Assembly (NCBI GenBank): GCA_023101885.1
Contig: JALPQD010000044.1
Span: forward strand, 4,741,565 to 4,805,564
Direction of reading: 5' to 3'
DNA length: 64,000 nucleotides
Source of the DNA: Typhlomys cinereus
Taxonomy: Eukaryota > Chordata > Mammalia > Rodentia > Platacanthomyidae
The notes beneath the pieces were generated by a model. That model worked only from the letters and a program-made list of their open reading frames with translations. It did not search any database and was not told where the DNA came from. Position numbers and translations under genes: made by a program. This document shows, piece by piece, positions 11,510-24,180 of the stretch (positions are counted from its first letter, which is position 1; each line of letters begins with the position of its first letter).

Positions 11510-13718
11510 AAAATTCCACAGGCCTGCTGGCATTGGCTCCAAAGTAGACACACAGATCAATGGATAAGGGTTGAAGACTCAGATATAAGCCCACACAACT
11601 ACAGCCATTTGATCTTTGACAAAGGGGCTCAAAAATCCAATGGAAAAATAACAGCATCTTCAACAAATGGTGCTGGCAAAACTGGATCTCCACATGCAGA
11701 AGATTAAAACTGGACCCGTACTTGTCACCATGTACAGGACTTAATTCCAATGGATCAAGGACCTTGATATAAGGCCAGAGACTATGAAAACCATAGTTGA
11801 AAGGGTAGGGAACACCCTCGAGCTGATTGGGCTAAGCCAACAGTTCCTAAACTGACATCCAATAGCCCAGTCACTACAACCAACACTCAACAGATGGGAT
11901 CTTGTGAAATTAAAGAGCTTCTGTTCAGATAAAGAGATTGTAACTCGAACACAAAGGCAACCCACAGAATGGGAGAAAATCTTCACAAACCATATATCTG
12001 ATAGAGCTCTATTGTCCAGAATGCACAAAGAACTTAGAAAACTAAAACACCAAGGAAACAAATGGGCCAATTAAAAAAATGGGCCTTGGAACTTAAAAGA
12101 AACTTTACAAAGGACGAAATTAAAATGTCTAGCAAATATCTTAAAAAATGCTCCACATCCTTAGCCATCAGGGAAATGCAAATCAAAACTGAGATATCCT
12201 CTCACCCCTGTCAGGATGGCAAAAATTCACAATACAAACAACACCAAGTGCTGGAGAGGATGTGGAGAGAGGGGAACTCTCTTACATTGCTGGTGGGAGT
12301 GCAGGCTCATACAACCACTCTTGTGAGCCGTCTGGCGATTCTTAAAGAAATTAAAGATTGAAATGCCATATGACCCTGCAATTCCACTTTTGGGAATAAC
12401 CCCCCATACAGCAAAAATTCACCTTGATAGCACAAGCACGACCATGTTCATACCAGCACTGTTTACAATAGCAAAGTCATGGAATCAGCCCAAATGTCCA
12501 ACAGTTGACGAGTAGATAAGGAAAATGTGGTATATTTATACAGTGGAATACTATTTAGCCATCAAAAATGATGAATTAATGCAATTTGCTGGGGAAATGG
12601 ATGGGATTAGAAACAATTATATGGAATGAAGCATCCCAGACACGGAAAATTAAGCACTGTATGTACTTTCTAATAGGTGGATCCTAGTACCAAACCCACT
12701 TAGAGACACTCAAAGACAAATCTCTGTAATACCTACAGTAATTGTAAAGATTATAAACAGGAGGGATGGGGAAGGAGGGCCCACCAGAAACAAGGAGAGA
12801 GGGGACCATGTTACAGCAGAGAAAATAGGCCACCATCAAGAACTGCAAGTAAGTAATGAGACATCTGGTTAAGTTCACAGACTTTCCTTCCTGATCATTT
12901 GCAACTGATGGGGTATGATCTCACCAGAAGGAGAGGGCATATAGGCTGCCTGATAGAAAGTAACCATTTTGCAAATGGGTGATTGACCCCTCTCTCACTG
13001 GGGTCTCCTACTTTTATTCCATCTACCTTTGAATATACTCTTATAACAGACTCTAATTTAACAGGTTTTTATCTCTGGCCAGGGGGTGACTTCCAATACC
13101 TATCAGAATGGAGCCAAGGGCATTGCAGGAGCAGCAAAACCAAAAAAAAAAAAAAAATCAACAAATCATAATTCAGAACATCAGAGACTATATCAACCAC
13201 CTGGAACTGGGCCAGCCTAATCTCTCCCCATCCTGAAGCTCAGGGAAATTTGTGGAAGAGCAAATTTTTAAGAGCACAAGGACGGGAAGAGTAATGATAT
13301 GCAAGATACTCCACACAAGTTAGGGCCGAAGCAATCATAATAGGACTTTGCATGACCTGCGCTATGTCAAACACATTATTGACCCCACAAAGTCTAGCAT
13401 GGACTAAAGGCACTAGGATTCTTGGAGGCTAGGGACTGATAGTCACAGTAGTGTTCCTAAGCTTAAGGGGAACACAGGAAAGGGTTCTGGGAAATGCCCC
13501 TGGGTCCGTGCACCTCATTGGAGAGGAGGATCCAGAGGAGAATTTGGCATGCACAGTAAAGGATGCTCCGGGGATTGGGGGGGAGGCACTGGGGGATAGG
13601 GAGGGAGGGGAGAGGGGAGGGAGGAGTAGGGGGGGCGGAGGTGGAGGGAGGGAGGGGACTGGTGTACCTGTTAAGTTTGTATGAGCAGAAATAATAATAA
13701 AAAAATTCCGCAGGCCTG
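11510..13718 (+). mobile_element. 5'-truncated L1 with target-site duplications
   Basis: A 2.2-kb insertion holding the last part of ORF2 (from the segment reading TGGCTCCAAAGTAGACACAC) and the whole 3' UTR. It is bounded by direct repeats AAAATTCCACAGGCCTG (11510-11526) and AAAATTCCGCAGGCCTG (13702-13718), 16 of 17 bases identical. The 3' UTR has a polypurine, G-rich tract at about 13565-13665, followed by the conserved ending and a short A-rich tail. ORF2 frames are broken by stops and shifts, so it is inactive. It is colinear with the full-length L1 at 53.96-60.7 kb. Confidence 0.93.
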
Positions 13719-14011
13719 TCTTTCTATGTATAATAACGTACTTGTGTGATAAGATGAACTGCTCATATGAAATTAAATTGGAATGACTTCTTTATTCTAG
13801 ATCTCTATCTTGATAGACAGCATTCTAATTTTTTAATAAAAAGTTCTTTATTTTAAAACAGCAAACCATCATCATTAATGTTTTGGAATTTTAAAGAAGT
13901 TCCAGTGTGAACTGACTTAAACTGGACAGTCTGCAGTGAGCAAACAAATCTTGAAATTAAATGAGGTTGTTTTGATATAATTCTATATGTGTTTTAATTC
14001 TGTATTTTTTT

Positions 14012-14093
14012 CCTGCAGTGTTGGGATTGAATTTAGAACCTCACGCACTGTAGACAAGTGCTCTACAGCTGAGTTAACTCCCTCACCCAGGGC
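14012..14093 (-). mobile_element. ID-like SINE
   Basis: Reads GTTGGGATTGAATTTAGAAC, then ACAAGTGCTCTACAGCTGAG and CCCTCACCCAGGGC, the reverse complement of a tRNA-Ala-derived ID element with its A and B boxes. Diverged. Confidence 0.6.
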
Positions 14094-14714
14094 TTTCTAT
14101 TTGTAAAGCATTATATGGATATGCTTACTATACCATTTTAAATCTCATTAAAGCAAATGAATTAGGAAAATATTGCTTCTGCAAAATAGCTGCTCGCAAA
14201 TGTAAACAAATATGAAATGAATCTCTGAATTTTATGCTTTTCCTTAGAGAAATGGAGTGGGTTTAATTCTGTTTCATTTCTGTGTGTTTTGCTCTTTCTG
14301 TGATCTTCATGGTACCACAGTGAATTGGATTCATAAGTAATTATTTATACTTAAACTTTTAAACTACATATTGGTACTATATCATTTTTCTTTGTTTTAT
14401 AGAAGATAGGATAAGAATTTTTTTTTTTTAAAGAAAGCCCATTTTAGAGGAAAAAAAGGCTTCCCCAACAGGTCATTGTTTCTTATCACGTGTCCCGTAT
14501 ACTTATTGATTTGAATTACCCTTCTGGGCAATCTCTGGAGAGGTTACTAGAATCCTTGGGAGCTGCCTTTATACAGAGAATGTGAACAGTAATTTCAAAA
14601 AAAGAAATAACAGTTAAGATGGCGAGCATCAGCTCTTGCTTTAATTTGAGTGTCTCTTTCATTTTAGGTTGTTTCCCCTCTCATTTTATTTTACACTGGG
14701 AGGATCAATGGTTG

Positions 14715-14830
14715 TTTCATTCATTCAACCAACATTTAGTTAAATATTTGCCATATGGTAGACAGTCTTAGGAGTTGGGTTCATAGGAATGAGCAAAACA
14801 AAGTTGATTCTCTTGTAAAAGTTAAATTCT
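14715..14830. repeat. L2-like ancient repeat fragment
   Basis: TTCATTCAACCAACATTTAG followed by ATATTTGCCATATGGTAGAC and GGAATGAGCAAAACAAAG mirrors the same L2-type word order seen at 3.1 kb. Confidence 0.5.
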
Positions 14831-14929
14831 AGGAAGATCAATGTAATTGTTAGTGTAATTTGACTGCTCTGTGTATAGGATTTACCTTGATTACGTTAAC
14901 TGAGGGGCAAAGATCCACCCATTGCGAGG

Positions 14930-15165
14930 GAAATCATTCCCTGAGTGGAATTCTGGACTATATAAATGGAGAATGCGAACTGAGCAGCAATAGGCATCAT
15001 CCCTTTCAAATTCCTGATAGTCCATGCCTTGTGATTACTGTTCAAGTTCCAGTCACCTTGATTTTCTGCACCCTTCAACTGTGAAAACCCCAATGATTCC
15101 TTTATCCTTTAAGTTGTTTTTGTCATATTTTATTTCATCAATGGAAAAATAACTAAAATAAATAG
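14930..15165 (+). mobile_element. Possible decayed hAT-like element
   Basis: The end CCTTTAAGTTGTTTTTGTCA, then TTTCATCAATGGAAAAATAAC, resembles the 3' end of the URR1-like elements seen elsewhere in the window. The left part is too diverged to place with confidence. Confidence 0.3.
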
Positions 15166-15639
15166 ATAACTTGAATAAATAGTATTCACTATATCACAGA
15201 CAAATAATATGGAGGAAAATGAAGCATGATGATTATTGTAGTTTCAGACAGGGTGCTTGTGGAAGATTTCATCAGGCAAGTGCTTTGGGCAGATGCTGGA
15301 AGGGCATAAGTTGTAGATTTCTTAGAGAAAGAGATTTCATGTCATGTTCACTGAACAAGGAGGCCGTAGCGTCTGGAGCAGAATAAGGCTGAGAGATAGT
15401 ATAAGGAGATGAGGTCATAAAAAAGGGCAGATGAGGGTGAGGAGATGCATGTGGGATCCCTACAAGGCATTATGGTTTTACTTCTGGCTTATAAGAAGTC
15501 ATTAGAAGATGTTGACTGGGCTGTTCTTTCTTGATAGCGCCTTTCTTAGAATCATATAGATGTTTCAAAGTAGCATAAACAAAAAGCAGTCAGGAGTAGT
15601 GGTCAGTGGTGGATATTGTTGCGAGTAAAAGGAGACTAT

Positions 15640-16030
15640 GCATAGGAATAAAACAAGTGAAGAGCAGAGCAAAGGAAGGATAGGATGATGAAAAGGAAAG
15701 AGGAAAGAAAGACTGGAGGGAAATAAGGGGGATAAAACTAAATAGGGAAACCAGTAGACGGAGGAAAGAACCAAGGAAGCAAAAAAGGGAAGGAACGAAG
15801 AAAAGAATGACGACGGAAAAGCAGGATCATTCCTCTGGATGAGTAGCTGATGTCCGTTCGCGCTTATCTTTCTTCTTCATCTAATCTCTATTCTCTTCGT
15901 CCGTACTGCTTCCTCCTTCCTTCCTTCCTTTCCTTCTTCCTTCTTCCCTTTCTTTTTTTTTCCCCTTCCTTCTTTCTTTCTTTTCTTTCTTTCTTTCTTT
16001 CTTTCGTTCTTTGTCCTTTCTTTCTTTGGG
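15640..16030. repeat. Polypurine tract switching to polypyrimidine tract
   Basis: About 15640-15835 is strongly purine-rich on the + strand. After about 40 mixed bases, 15870-16027 is strongly pyrimidine-rich (CCTT and CTTT units). Several CpGs lie at and near the switch (GACGACGG, GTTCGCGC, TTCGTCCGTAC). Confidence 0.8.
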
Positions 16031-16235
16031 TGTGTGTGTTGTGTGTGTGTGTTGTTGTGTGTGTGTGTGTGTGTGTATCGGAGGGCATTGTGTGTCCCTG
16101 TGGAAGACCAAGAGTGACTTCGGGAATCATTCTGGATTGCTGCTACTTCCTTTTTTTTTTTTTTTTTTTTTCTACTTCCTTTTTGCTTCACTCTTGGATC
16201 TCCCAAGTTCCTAGACAAAGCAAGGAGAAAAGAAT
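16028..16235 (-). mobile_element. (GT)n microsatellite and SINE fragment
   Basis: A GT repeat at 16028-16078, then GGAGGGCATTGTGTGTCCCT and GGAATCATTCTGGATTGCTG, which recurs in the SINE at 17.3 kb. A long T run lies at about 16150-16171. Probably a partial tRNA-SINE in minus orientation. Confidence 0.5.
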
Positions 16236-17254
16236 ACCAGCAAACAAGAACACTCTGTCTCCATCCTATAAAACAGTAGATATGTTGTTCTGCAATTGTA
16301 TACACAAATTGCTTTTCTATTTAAGTTTTAAGAAATGGAGCTAAAGTAGCATTCTATCATGATAAAAATAAAAGATAGAATAGACAGCAGAGTAAAAATA
16401 GCTTCTATTCATTATAGACAAGGAAATTAACGGGAACATTAAAGAATGGACTACCTCAGGTGAAAGAATCCATTCCTCTGAAGTTCTGAAATGTTTCATT
16501 GTGCAAATAATTTCCATTCCTCCTGCTTATAATCAGTGGTAGCTATGTAAACTAATGGCATCCATTGTCTCTAAAATTTAGTATACTGAACTAGCATAAA
16601 ATAATGTAAATGGGAAAAATGAGTACAAGACATGTAGGGTCTGCTGGGCAGCTCAATAGTTGGTATTTAATCCTCAGCAGTGAAAAAAAAAGCAGGATTA
16701 TAGAAATACAACTTACATCTATTGAATAACTAAGTTCCAAGAATGGCATTAAGAAATATAATACTGCATTTTCAGAACACGAGATAGAATCTGGCAAAAA
16801 GTCCATACTTTTTACCTATGCATTCAATGTACATTATCTTGTTCATTTTCAAATAAGAACATGTGTCTTGGTTGACTGGAATATGTTATCATTGATCAGA
16901 CAGTGTGTTGTTTTGGCAAGAAGAAGTTAGACAGAAAAAGAAATGTAGACATAGTTAAAAATTGTTGTTACTATTGTTACGTATCTAAAACTATTCCTTT
17001 TAAAAACTTCTGAATAAATTAATTTATCTTAAATATCAAATTTTATAATTATATAGCAAATGAAACCCACATCATTTTGAATTCAGTGTTGTGCTGGGTC
17101 TAAGATGGTTGCAGACCCAGTGTAGCTTTAGTTTTTCAGTCTTCATTTGAAAACTGTCACTGAAAGAAATTTGCTCAAGATTCAACTTTCAAAGCTCAAA
17201 GGATGTTGAATATAAAAAGTGTCACGGTTGTATTTGTGAATATTATTTTAAGTG

Positions 17255-17540
17255 TGTAGTGTATGTGCATGTGTGCATATGTGTGTATGTGTGTGTACAA
17301 GAGGCACTTGAGTGTGTGTGCCTGTGGGAGGCCAAAGGGTGTCACTGGAATCATCCTGAATTGTTCTAACTCCTTGTTACTTTGTTCTGGGGTTTCTCAG
17401 ATTCTTCATTTTTAGGGCGGGAATTGCAGACCACTATCATTTCCATATGGCAGTTTTACTCGGGTCTGGGAATCTGAACTCAGTTCTTTTTTGCTTGTGA
17501 AGCAAAGGCTTTAACACTTGAACCATCCATCCAGCCCAAT
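17255..17540 (-). mobile_element. B2/B3-like SINE with GT-rich end
   Basis: Runs from a GT-rich start through GGAATCATCCTGAATTGTTC to GGAATCTGAACTCAGTTCTT and AACCATCCATCCAGCCC, the reverse complement of a tRNA-derived head. The same organisation (head, body, CA tail) appears in the younger SINE at 58.75 kb. Confidence 0.6.
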
Positions 17541-17934
17541 GATGTTAACATTAAAAAAAACACGTAAGAGTGTTATTATAAGCTTACAGCTTTCATTGGT
17601 TGTAAATGATTTGCCTTCTCTTTCAATTTAGCAAAAGCTAGTGTTTATAACACGTCCATGATACTTTAAATAATAAATGATTTGATTGTTAGCCACTATG
17701 TAATTTTGTTCTTCACTCTTAGTTCTTTGACAGGATTTAGATAGCAGAATTTTTCTTATCTGATATTGAGATATGCTGCAGTGATGTTTAGATACTTCAA
17801 AAGGATACACCCATCACCCATGTACACTGACATGTTGGATTACTCATTTCTGCTCTTGAGATGCCCAGGCTGAGAATAACATGTGGACAGGAAGGTTTCA
17901 TTTTGTCTGTTCATTACTCAGACACTCGACAAAG

Positions 17935-18280
17935 GGTCATGTTTTGAATCATCACTGTCCCCCAGAGGCTTGATACTAGCAGGGCATGATGAAACTTTTA
18001 GGAGATGGGACCTGAGAGAAGGAAGTTAGGTCATAGGGGACAATCCTTGTAAGGGATTCTGGGAATCCGGCCTCTTTCTTCCTTTTTGGATTCCATGAGG
18101 CTAACAGACCACCTGTACCATGGGCTTGACTGTGATGATGTTCTATCTTGCCACAGGCTCAGGCCAAAAGAAGCAACTGACTACAGATCGAAATCACTGA
18201 AGCCCTGAACCAAAATAAATCTTCCTTTTGATTTCATCAGCTCAGCTAATTTGTCACAGTTACGGAGAACTAAACTTCAG
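17935..18280 (+). mobile_element. URR1-like hAT element, diverged
   Basis: Contains ATGAAACTTTTAGGAGATGG, GGAAGTTAGGTCATAGGGG, and an end with AAAATAAATCTTCCTTTTGA and ATTTGTCACAGTTACGGAGA, parallel to the copy at 5.7 kb. Confidence 0.45.
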
Positions 18281-18966
18281 GGCATATAATCTTTATTTGC
18301 TTTCTCACCTATTCTCTTCATATAGTAGTCTTTGCTAAATACACAGCATGCTATTTTCTTTTTGTTCTACTTAATAACATATGTCTACTTTTATATACAT
18401 CTTTTATTTCAATATTTGGCTGTGTCTTATTATTTCTTATTACTATTACTTATTATAGCTATTTATTCTTAATATTTTTCTTTGGCATTCTGACTGTAGA
18501 AGCAAACTTTTTTTTCTCTTCTTTTTTACATTTATATGTAAACCTGTTCACCCATTCCCCCTCAATGAAAAGGAATTTAGGCTTTCAAGCAGTCTGATTA
18601 TCTTTTACATTTTCCATTGCAATTAATTTTCTTGACTATTCATGAATTTTTTTTTGTAGAGTACATACAGGAAACAGGCTGAATGTGTTGTTGAGACTAT
18701 TTCCAGGCTGTTACCAAGTGTCTCTTTAACTGTGGCACTGAGAGTAGGCAAGGGACTCAGGAGTGTGACAGGACTCATGAGGTTACACGAAGTTGTACTA
18801 AGAAACAGAACATATCCCATGTCAACATCTTCTTATCTCCAGCCCAATTTACAGAAAATCAAATTTGGATTCTGGAATTTGCTATAGTATATATTTTTTA
18901 GAAGAAATCCTAAGATGCTTCCACATTTGGTTAGCTTTGAAGAGTAAATACCAGAAACAGCTTTAG

Positions 18967-18974
18967 TGACGTCA
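18967..18974. promoter_or_regulatory. Palindromic cAMP response element
   Basis: TGACGTCA, the full 8-base CREB/ATF palindrome, lies 2.15 kb upstream of the PDE4B3 start codon. Induction of PDE4 genes by cAMP is established for several PDE4 promoters; use of this particular site is inference. Confidence 0.4.
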
Positions 18975-19164
18975 AATCACTCTTATCTTTTAATATGCAG
19001 TATGATGGACCCATGTAATCATATGTCTCATTTCTAGATCATGGTTTTTTTGGGAAAAGTCAGATTTATTGTATAATTCAGCCAATAATAGGTAGTACTA
19101 GACACATTTTCTCCCTGGTCTTACTAGCAATCTATCCTTTCAAATAAAGCAGTCAAAAGATCTT

Positions 19165-19290
19165 CAGCTGTTAAGAAACATACATTCAAGTCCAAATTAC
19201 AACTTTGTAATTGAATTAAACAGTTCTCTTTGGCCATCTGACAACCTGAGCTTTAGATTTAGTAGTAACATCATCTACTTTCATACATAA
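19165..19290 (+). repeat. MIR-like fragment
   Basis: CAAGTCCAAATTACAACTTT, AAACAGTTCTCTTTGGCCAT and GTAGTAACATCATCTA follow the order of the MIR consensus, with heavy divergence. Confidence 0.4.
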
Positions 19291-19839
19291 ATGCAATAAA
19301 TTAATGTATTTTCAGCCCTTTCTACCCAATCTCATCCCATCTGCTGTTCTACTTCATACTTTCTCCTTTCTCATCAATCCTTTCACATCTTTTTGCATGT
19401 GTGGCCCATTGGGTATCATCTGGGATGTCTTCACTGGTAAGTGCCCAAGTTCTTGCTGGGGCTTGGACAACTTATCAGTGGGTAAATCCTATATGAGTGA
19501 TTTTATAAGGCTGGAAAGCTTCACACATTAGTAGGCTAGATGAATGTCTCCCTTTTTACAGATGTCTGGCTGGGAATAATACGTCATCTGTCACTCTGGC
19601 TGACTAGTCCTACTCTCACTTTGTCAGGAAGTTGGTACCAGTCACAGTCATTGCTTTCTTTGCTATCTAGAAGTTTATGCATTATGGTATTCTTTCCAAG
19701 GCCACATGCCTTTTAAAGCATAGAAGCTATATCCAATGTCAAATAAAATGTCAGGTTATAATAACCCACTTTTGGGCTGACTGCTCCAATGATATGCTTT
19801 GCTTGCAGTTCTTATAAACAATGTGAAAACACACTTTCT

Positions 19840-20005
19840 AGTATACACACACACACATACACACACATATAACATGTGGAAATACACATATGTGCATGCA
19901 CACACTCCCCACACGTGCAGATAAGCAAGCACACATGCATGCATGTATGCACACATGCATGTGTGTACACGCACAAAGCACAAGCATGCACACACAGCAT
20001 GAATA
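19840..20005. repeat. CA-rich and ATGC-rich microsatellite
   Basis: Imperfect CA, CATA and ATGC repeats. The 95-137 codon Cys/Val-rich frames through it on the - strand are low-complexity artefacts. Confidence 0.85.
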
Positions 20006-20299
20006 ATGCTACCTTGTATACATCTCTGTGCACCCATATACACAGTCTAACTTGGGAGTCCGCAGAGTAACTGGGAGCACTCATTTTTTTTCCCAGCTGG
20101 TGTCTCCTTCTCAGTTTAGGGCTGCTTGGACTCTTAGAGTAAGTTTTGCGTATAAGGTTGAGTGACTGCTGTGGGCAGCTCATGAACAATGAATTTAAAC
20201 AGGAGGAGGAGGATGTGTAATGCAATCAAAATTAGGTTTTACATTCCTGGGGGAATGAACCAAAGCCAGTGTTCTGTTCACTGATTTTTTTTTTTTAAA

Positions 20300-21117
20300 T
20301 ATTGATGCTGTTTTGAGTCTTCCGGAAAAGAAGGAAAGAAAGAAACTTCAGCAACCCTTTGATTGGGAGATGGAATTTGGAAGGCTCTTTCCGCGAAGCT
20401 TTTGGCAATCCCTGACTTAATCAGTTTTTACTGTGAGGAAGACGGGGGTTTCAAGAATGTAGTGGAAACCCGAGCAACAACGGGAGGGTGTTTTTAAAGG
20501 GGAAAGCAGCACAGTTGTTTGAATAATCCTGGGCCAATAGCATTTTGTGGGCGGGACTACTGTGGTGTGCATTACCCAGCAAGACAATTCTGAATGAAGA
20601 CTTTAAACATTGCACATGCTGGGTGGACTCTGTTTCTGTCCTTTGTGCAAACAATCAAAGGACTAGGTGGTCAGGTTTTGTTGACTGTCGTTACTTAAGC
20701 GGCTTATTTGGTAAGGGTTTGCTTGTTTGTTTGTTTGTTTGTTTTTTAAATACATGTAAAGGGTTTCTCAGGAATCCTCATGAATCTTTCATGAGTTGAT
20801 ATATTCGCTGAATGAATTCAGTGAGTCTCAGTGTGTAGCTTGCAGACAAACCTCATCCACAAGGAGGCTACTGACATCAGAAGCACTTTGGCGCAGTTTC
20901 AGAGGCAAAGGCAGGCTGATAAAGCTTCTTGTGACAGACTCCCTTGCCATTCTTTGAGCTGCTCTGGCTGTGAACAGCTCCTGTGTGGGAACCCAGGCTT
21001 CCCCAGTCGTCCTGGAAAAAGAGTTGAGGACCTAGCATCTCAACCTGCAGCAGCAGCTTCTCTGCTATGCTCCAGGTTTTTGTTTGGGGTGGTGAAAGCT
21101 AGTCTTCCCTCCAAGAC
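20300..21117 (+). promoter_or_regulatory. PDE4B: PDE4B3 promoter and 5' UTR region
   Basis: The region directly before the PDE4B3 start codon. An inverted-spacing pair typical of mammalian promoters is visible: CCAAT at 20533-20537 and a GGGCGGG Sp1-type box at 20549-20555. No TATA box is obvious just downstream of them, so transcription may start somewhere around 20.58-20.75 kb. A GTTT repeat lies at about 20720-20745. An in-frame TAG at 21100-21102 closes the reading frame upstream of the ATG. The exact transcription start is not determinable from sequence alone. Confidence 0.5.
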
Positions 21118-21353
21118 ATGACAGCGAAAAATTCTTCCAAGGAACTTGCTGCTTCGGAACCGGAGGTTTGCATAAAGACGTTCAAGGAGCAAATGCATCT
21201 AGAACTCGAGCTTCCAAGGCTGCCGGGAAACAGACCCACGTCTCCTAAGATTTCTCCACGCAGTTCACCCAGGAACTCCCCGTGCTTCTTCAGAAAGTTG
21301 CTGGTGAATAAAAGCATCCGGCAGCGCCGGCGCTTCACTGTGGCTCATACATG
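21118..21353 (+). CDS. PDE4B: PDE4B long isoform 3 (PDE4B3), first coding exon
   Basis: Encodes 78 residues plus two bases of the next codon. The protein starts MTAKNSSKELAASEPEV and contains the Ser/Pro-rich RPTSPKISPRSSPRN stretch and the basic KSIRQRRRFTVAHT end, matching the isoform-specific N-terminus of PDE4B3 as I know it from human. PDE4B hydrolyses cAMP; this exon gives targeting and regulatory sequence ahead of UCR1, UCR2 and the catalytic domain, which lie on later exons outside the window. The exon ends ACATG followed by GTAAGAG, a strong U1 donor, with phase 2 splitting the next codon after TG. The start is supported by an in-frame stop six codons upstream and a purine at -3. No stop or frameshift is seen, so this looks like a live exon rather than a retrocopy. 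Confidence 0.95.
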
Positions 21354-24179
21354 GTAAGAGGGGCCGAGAGACATCTACAGTGCTCTCCGGATTCTCGGGT
21401 TAGATATTTACAGATGTGTTGTACTGAATGCATGGCGCACAAGTAGGAAGCAGAGGCAGAGAGCAGGTCTGCTGAAGACTGCCTGAATGCACAGTACGGA
21501 GTTATCACCATGCTCCTTGATCTTTCTGACAGAGTATGCCTGTGAGCAGAGAGAAAGTCTCCATCCCTATTGCTTTTGAGAGCATGTGCACATAATAGAG
21601 AAAGAGTGGAGTGTTTAAAAGTCAGATTTTTGTTTAGTCTTTCTTGAGACAGTAGTTAACTGTGTTGTGGTTGGTGGCAAATGGTGAGACTATTTCTGGT
21701 GAAAGAATAAGTATTTTCTTAGTTTTCATTGCTTTCTTATGAGAATAAAGTTGAACCTTGTACAAATGAGCCTTGTCATGTGAATAGTGTATATGTCAGT
21801 GGAACATTCAGCTTATTGACTTCTATCTTTGTACTATTTAAGGAGAGGGAAAACCAAGTTCCCACTTTTGAAGCTGCACACTTAATGTCTTTTGTTTAAG
21901 AACTGTTATCGGTCAGAGTCTCTTGTTTCAGAGAAGGAGCTTAAAATGAACAGATCTTTGGGAGGATTGGGCTGGGCCTGTCACCTATAATCTATGCATG
22001 TGTCTATTACATGGACCACAAATACACTAGGATGCTTTTCCTAAGCCAGAACAGTAAGGGAATATAAGGGAAGCCCAGCAGAACTGAGGAACTGTGACTT
22101 TAAAATCTAGGCTACTTTGTGCTCTTTCAAAATAAGGTGCCCTTCAAGACTGGGTATCTGTGTTTCACTTTTATTTGATAGAAACCAGTAAAGGGAGCTA
22201 GTAGCTCGTAAGGGCTACTCTAATAGTGATTGTTTTTTGTGTGCCTAAATGCTAAATTGCTAACCTATAATACCATAAACTTAGGGCATCTGCACATTCC
22301 CTTGAATTGTTTCCTACTCACCTGGCATGACTGTGGGCCTAATTTATGCAAATTGTGTTGGAAAATTATAGTCACTCACAGGAAAATGTGGCTTACTTTG
22401 ATGAGCTCCAAATGTTCAGTATATATGTACTTTTCTTGGCTATTTGTGATGTGGTTATCCTTGTCTTCTCATAGTGGAGTATCCTGTATCTGATTACTTT
22501 CTTGGAGAATTATTTTTAGTCATCCTGATTAATTACACGGTATTGTTTAGCTGTAATCTTTACTTATAAAACACATGGGGTTCATTCTTCAAACCCTACC
22601 AATGGTGATAGCATTTGTAAAAGAGATTTACATAAAAGCTGAACTTATTTGAAGAAGTTCTCTCTCTTGTTCTTTACCCCTCTTCTTAAATACCTAATTT
22701 TTATGCTGTTTGCTGTAAAGTTTGAATAGGGGAAGATAATAGATGGATGGTTGACTATTTCTCATGAAAGGAACCCATGCAGAAAATATTCAGTCAACTA
22801 ATAACTGTATGTGTGTTATTAACAGTGACTATTAAATCTTCTTTTTGATCAAAAGGGAATTTGACTTTAAGTAGATAATTTTCAAAGATGCATAAATTTT
22901 TTTCAAAGCCTGGTATTATTTTCCTTAATATAGAGTTTTAGTTCCTGGATATAGCAATGTGATCTTTTTTTCTTCTTAGAATAGATTCTTGATGTGCTAG
23001 GAACATAGAGCTATAAATACTGGGTTTTTTCCTTTTCAAAAGAACTAAATTCCAGAATGATTGAAGAGTCAGTTTTGCTCATACATTATCCACATTTTTT
23101 TGCAGCAAGTTGCAAAAAGAACAATTTAATGATATGCAAGGTTCCTTATGCTAATGAAGTGATCTTCCTGTAGGTAAGTTGAAACAAAATCTTTCACAGT
23201 TGCCAGAGAAGAAAGCACAAGACTTTAGTTTAATGTAGCACAACATAGGCTTGAAGAAGTCATTAATCATCAAACTTATAAAACCACTTTAGAGTTATGA
23301 TTATGATTCATTTTTACCCTTTCTTCATCCTAACTCACATACTCCTCTTCTTGAAAGTTACTTAGTAAAGCTGGTTCACAGTTTGTTTCCAACTCTCGAC
23401 TGAGTCCATATCTAGGTCTATTTCTATTGTTATGTGCTTAACTTTTTCCAAATTCATTGTCATGAAACTTGAAGGAAAATATCATTTTAGAAAATAGACA
23501 TGTGTCTTTTGTACTGGAATGACTTTTTCCCACATCTCAAAGAATTCATACAAAGCTTCATTTTCATATTGCATGAAATGTTACATGAAGAAACATGACC
23601 ATATATATCTTATTTGCTTCTTTGTGATGAAATATAGCTAGACTTTCATGATCAATGATTGGTATTTTCTAGACTATTCACTCCAGTTAGAGATTCCAAG
23701 ATATGCACTTAGAAGTCTCTGAAAACATGTTATTACTTTACAGTAGACAGTAGGCTTCTTTCAAGAAGACTTGATTGTTTTGATTCTGACATTGAAATTA
23801 AAGTAATTTTCATGATGAAGCCAAACAATGGAGAGGATGCAGTTTATATCTGAACTCACTGAACAGTTTTTTAATGTTTAGTTACCTGTAGGTTTCATAT
23901 GTTGATGAGATGAATGTGCAGTTCTTCCTTTAAAAACCCATTAGCATTTTAAAAAATGAAGAATAGGCCACTGACAAGATTTGGAGACATTTGTGAAGTT
24001 CTGACTCTAGAATTGATTTTTAAATTATTTTAAGAAAAGTAAATTTCCAAAATATTGTCACTAATCACTATATGTACACAATTTACAGGAAGGGATTCAA
24101 GTCATTGTCTCACTACTTTCTTCATAGTTACTTTATCTTTGACATATGGGCATCTGCCTTTTTAATAATAGGGATTCTG
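21354..24179 (+). other. PDE4B: Start of PDE4B3 intron 1, unique sequence
   Basis: Begins with the GTAAGA donor. No repeat is recognised with confidence in these 2.8 kb, in contrast to the rest of the window. The intron is inferred to run at least to the end of the window because no acceptor followed by the common PDE4 UCR1 exon is seen. Confidence 0.65.
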
Positions 24180-24180
24180 T

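Noticed and set aside
15877..16305. 142-codon minus-strand frame
   Set aside because: Covers GT and CTTT repeats and a T run; low complexity.
21099..21338. Minus-strand frame of 79 codons overlapping the PDE4B3 exon
   Set aside because: Shadow of the PDE4B3 coding sequence; no independent support.
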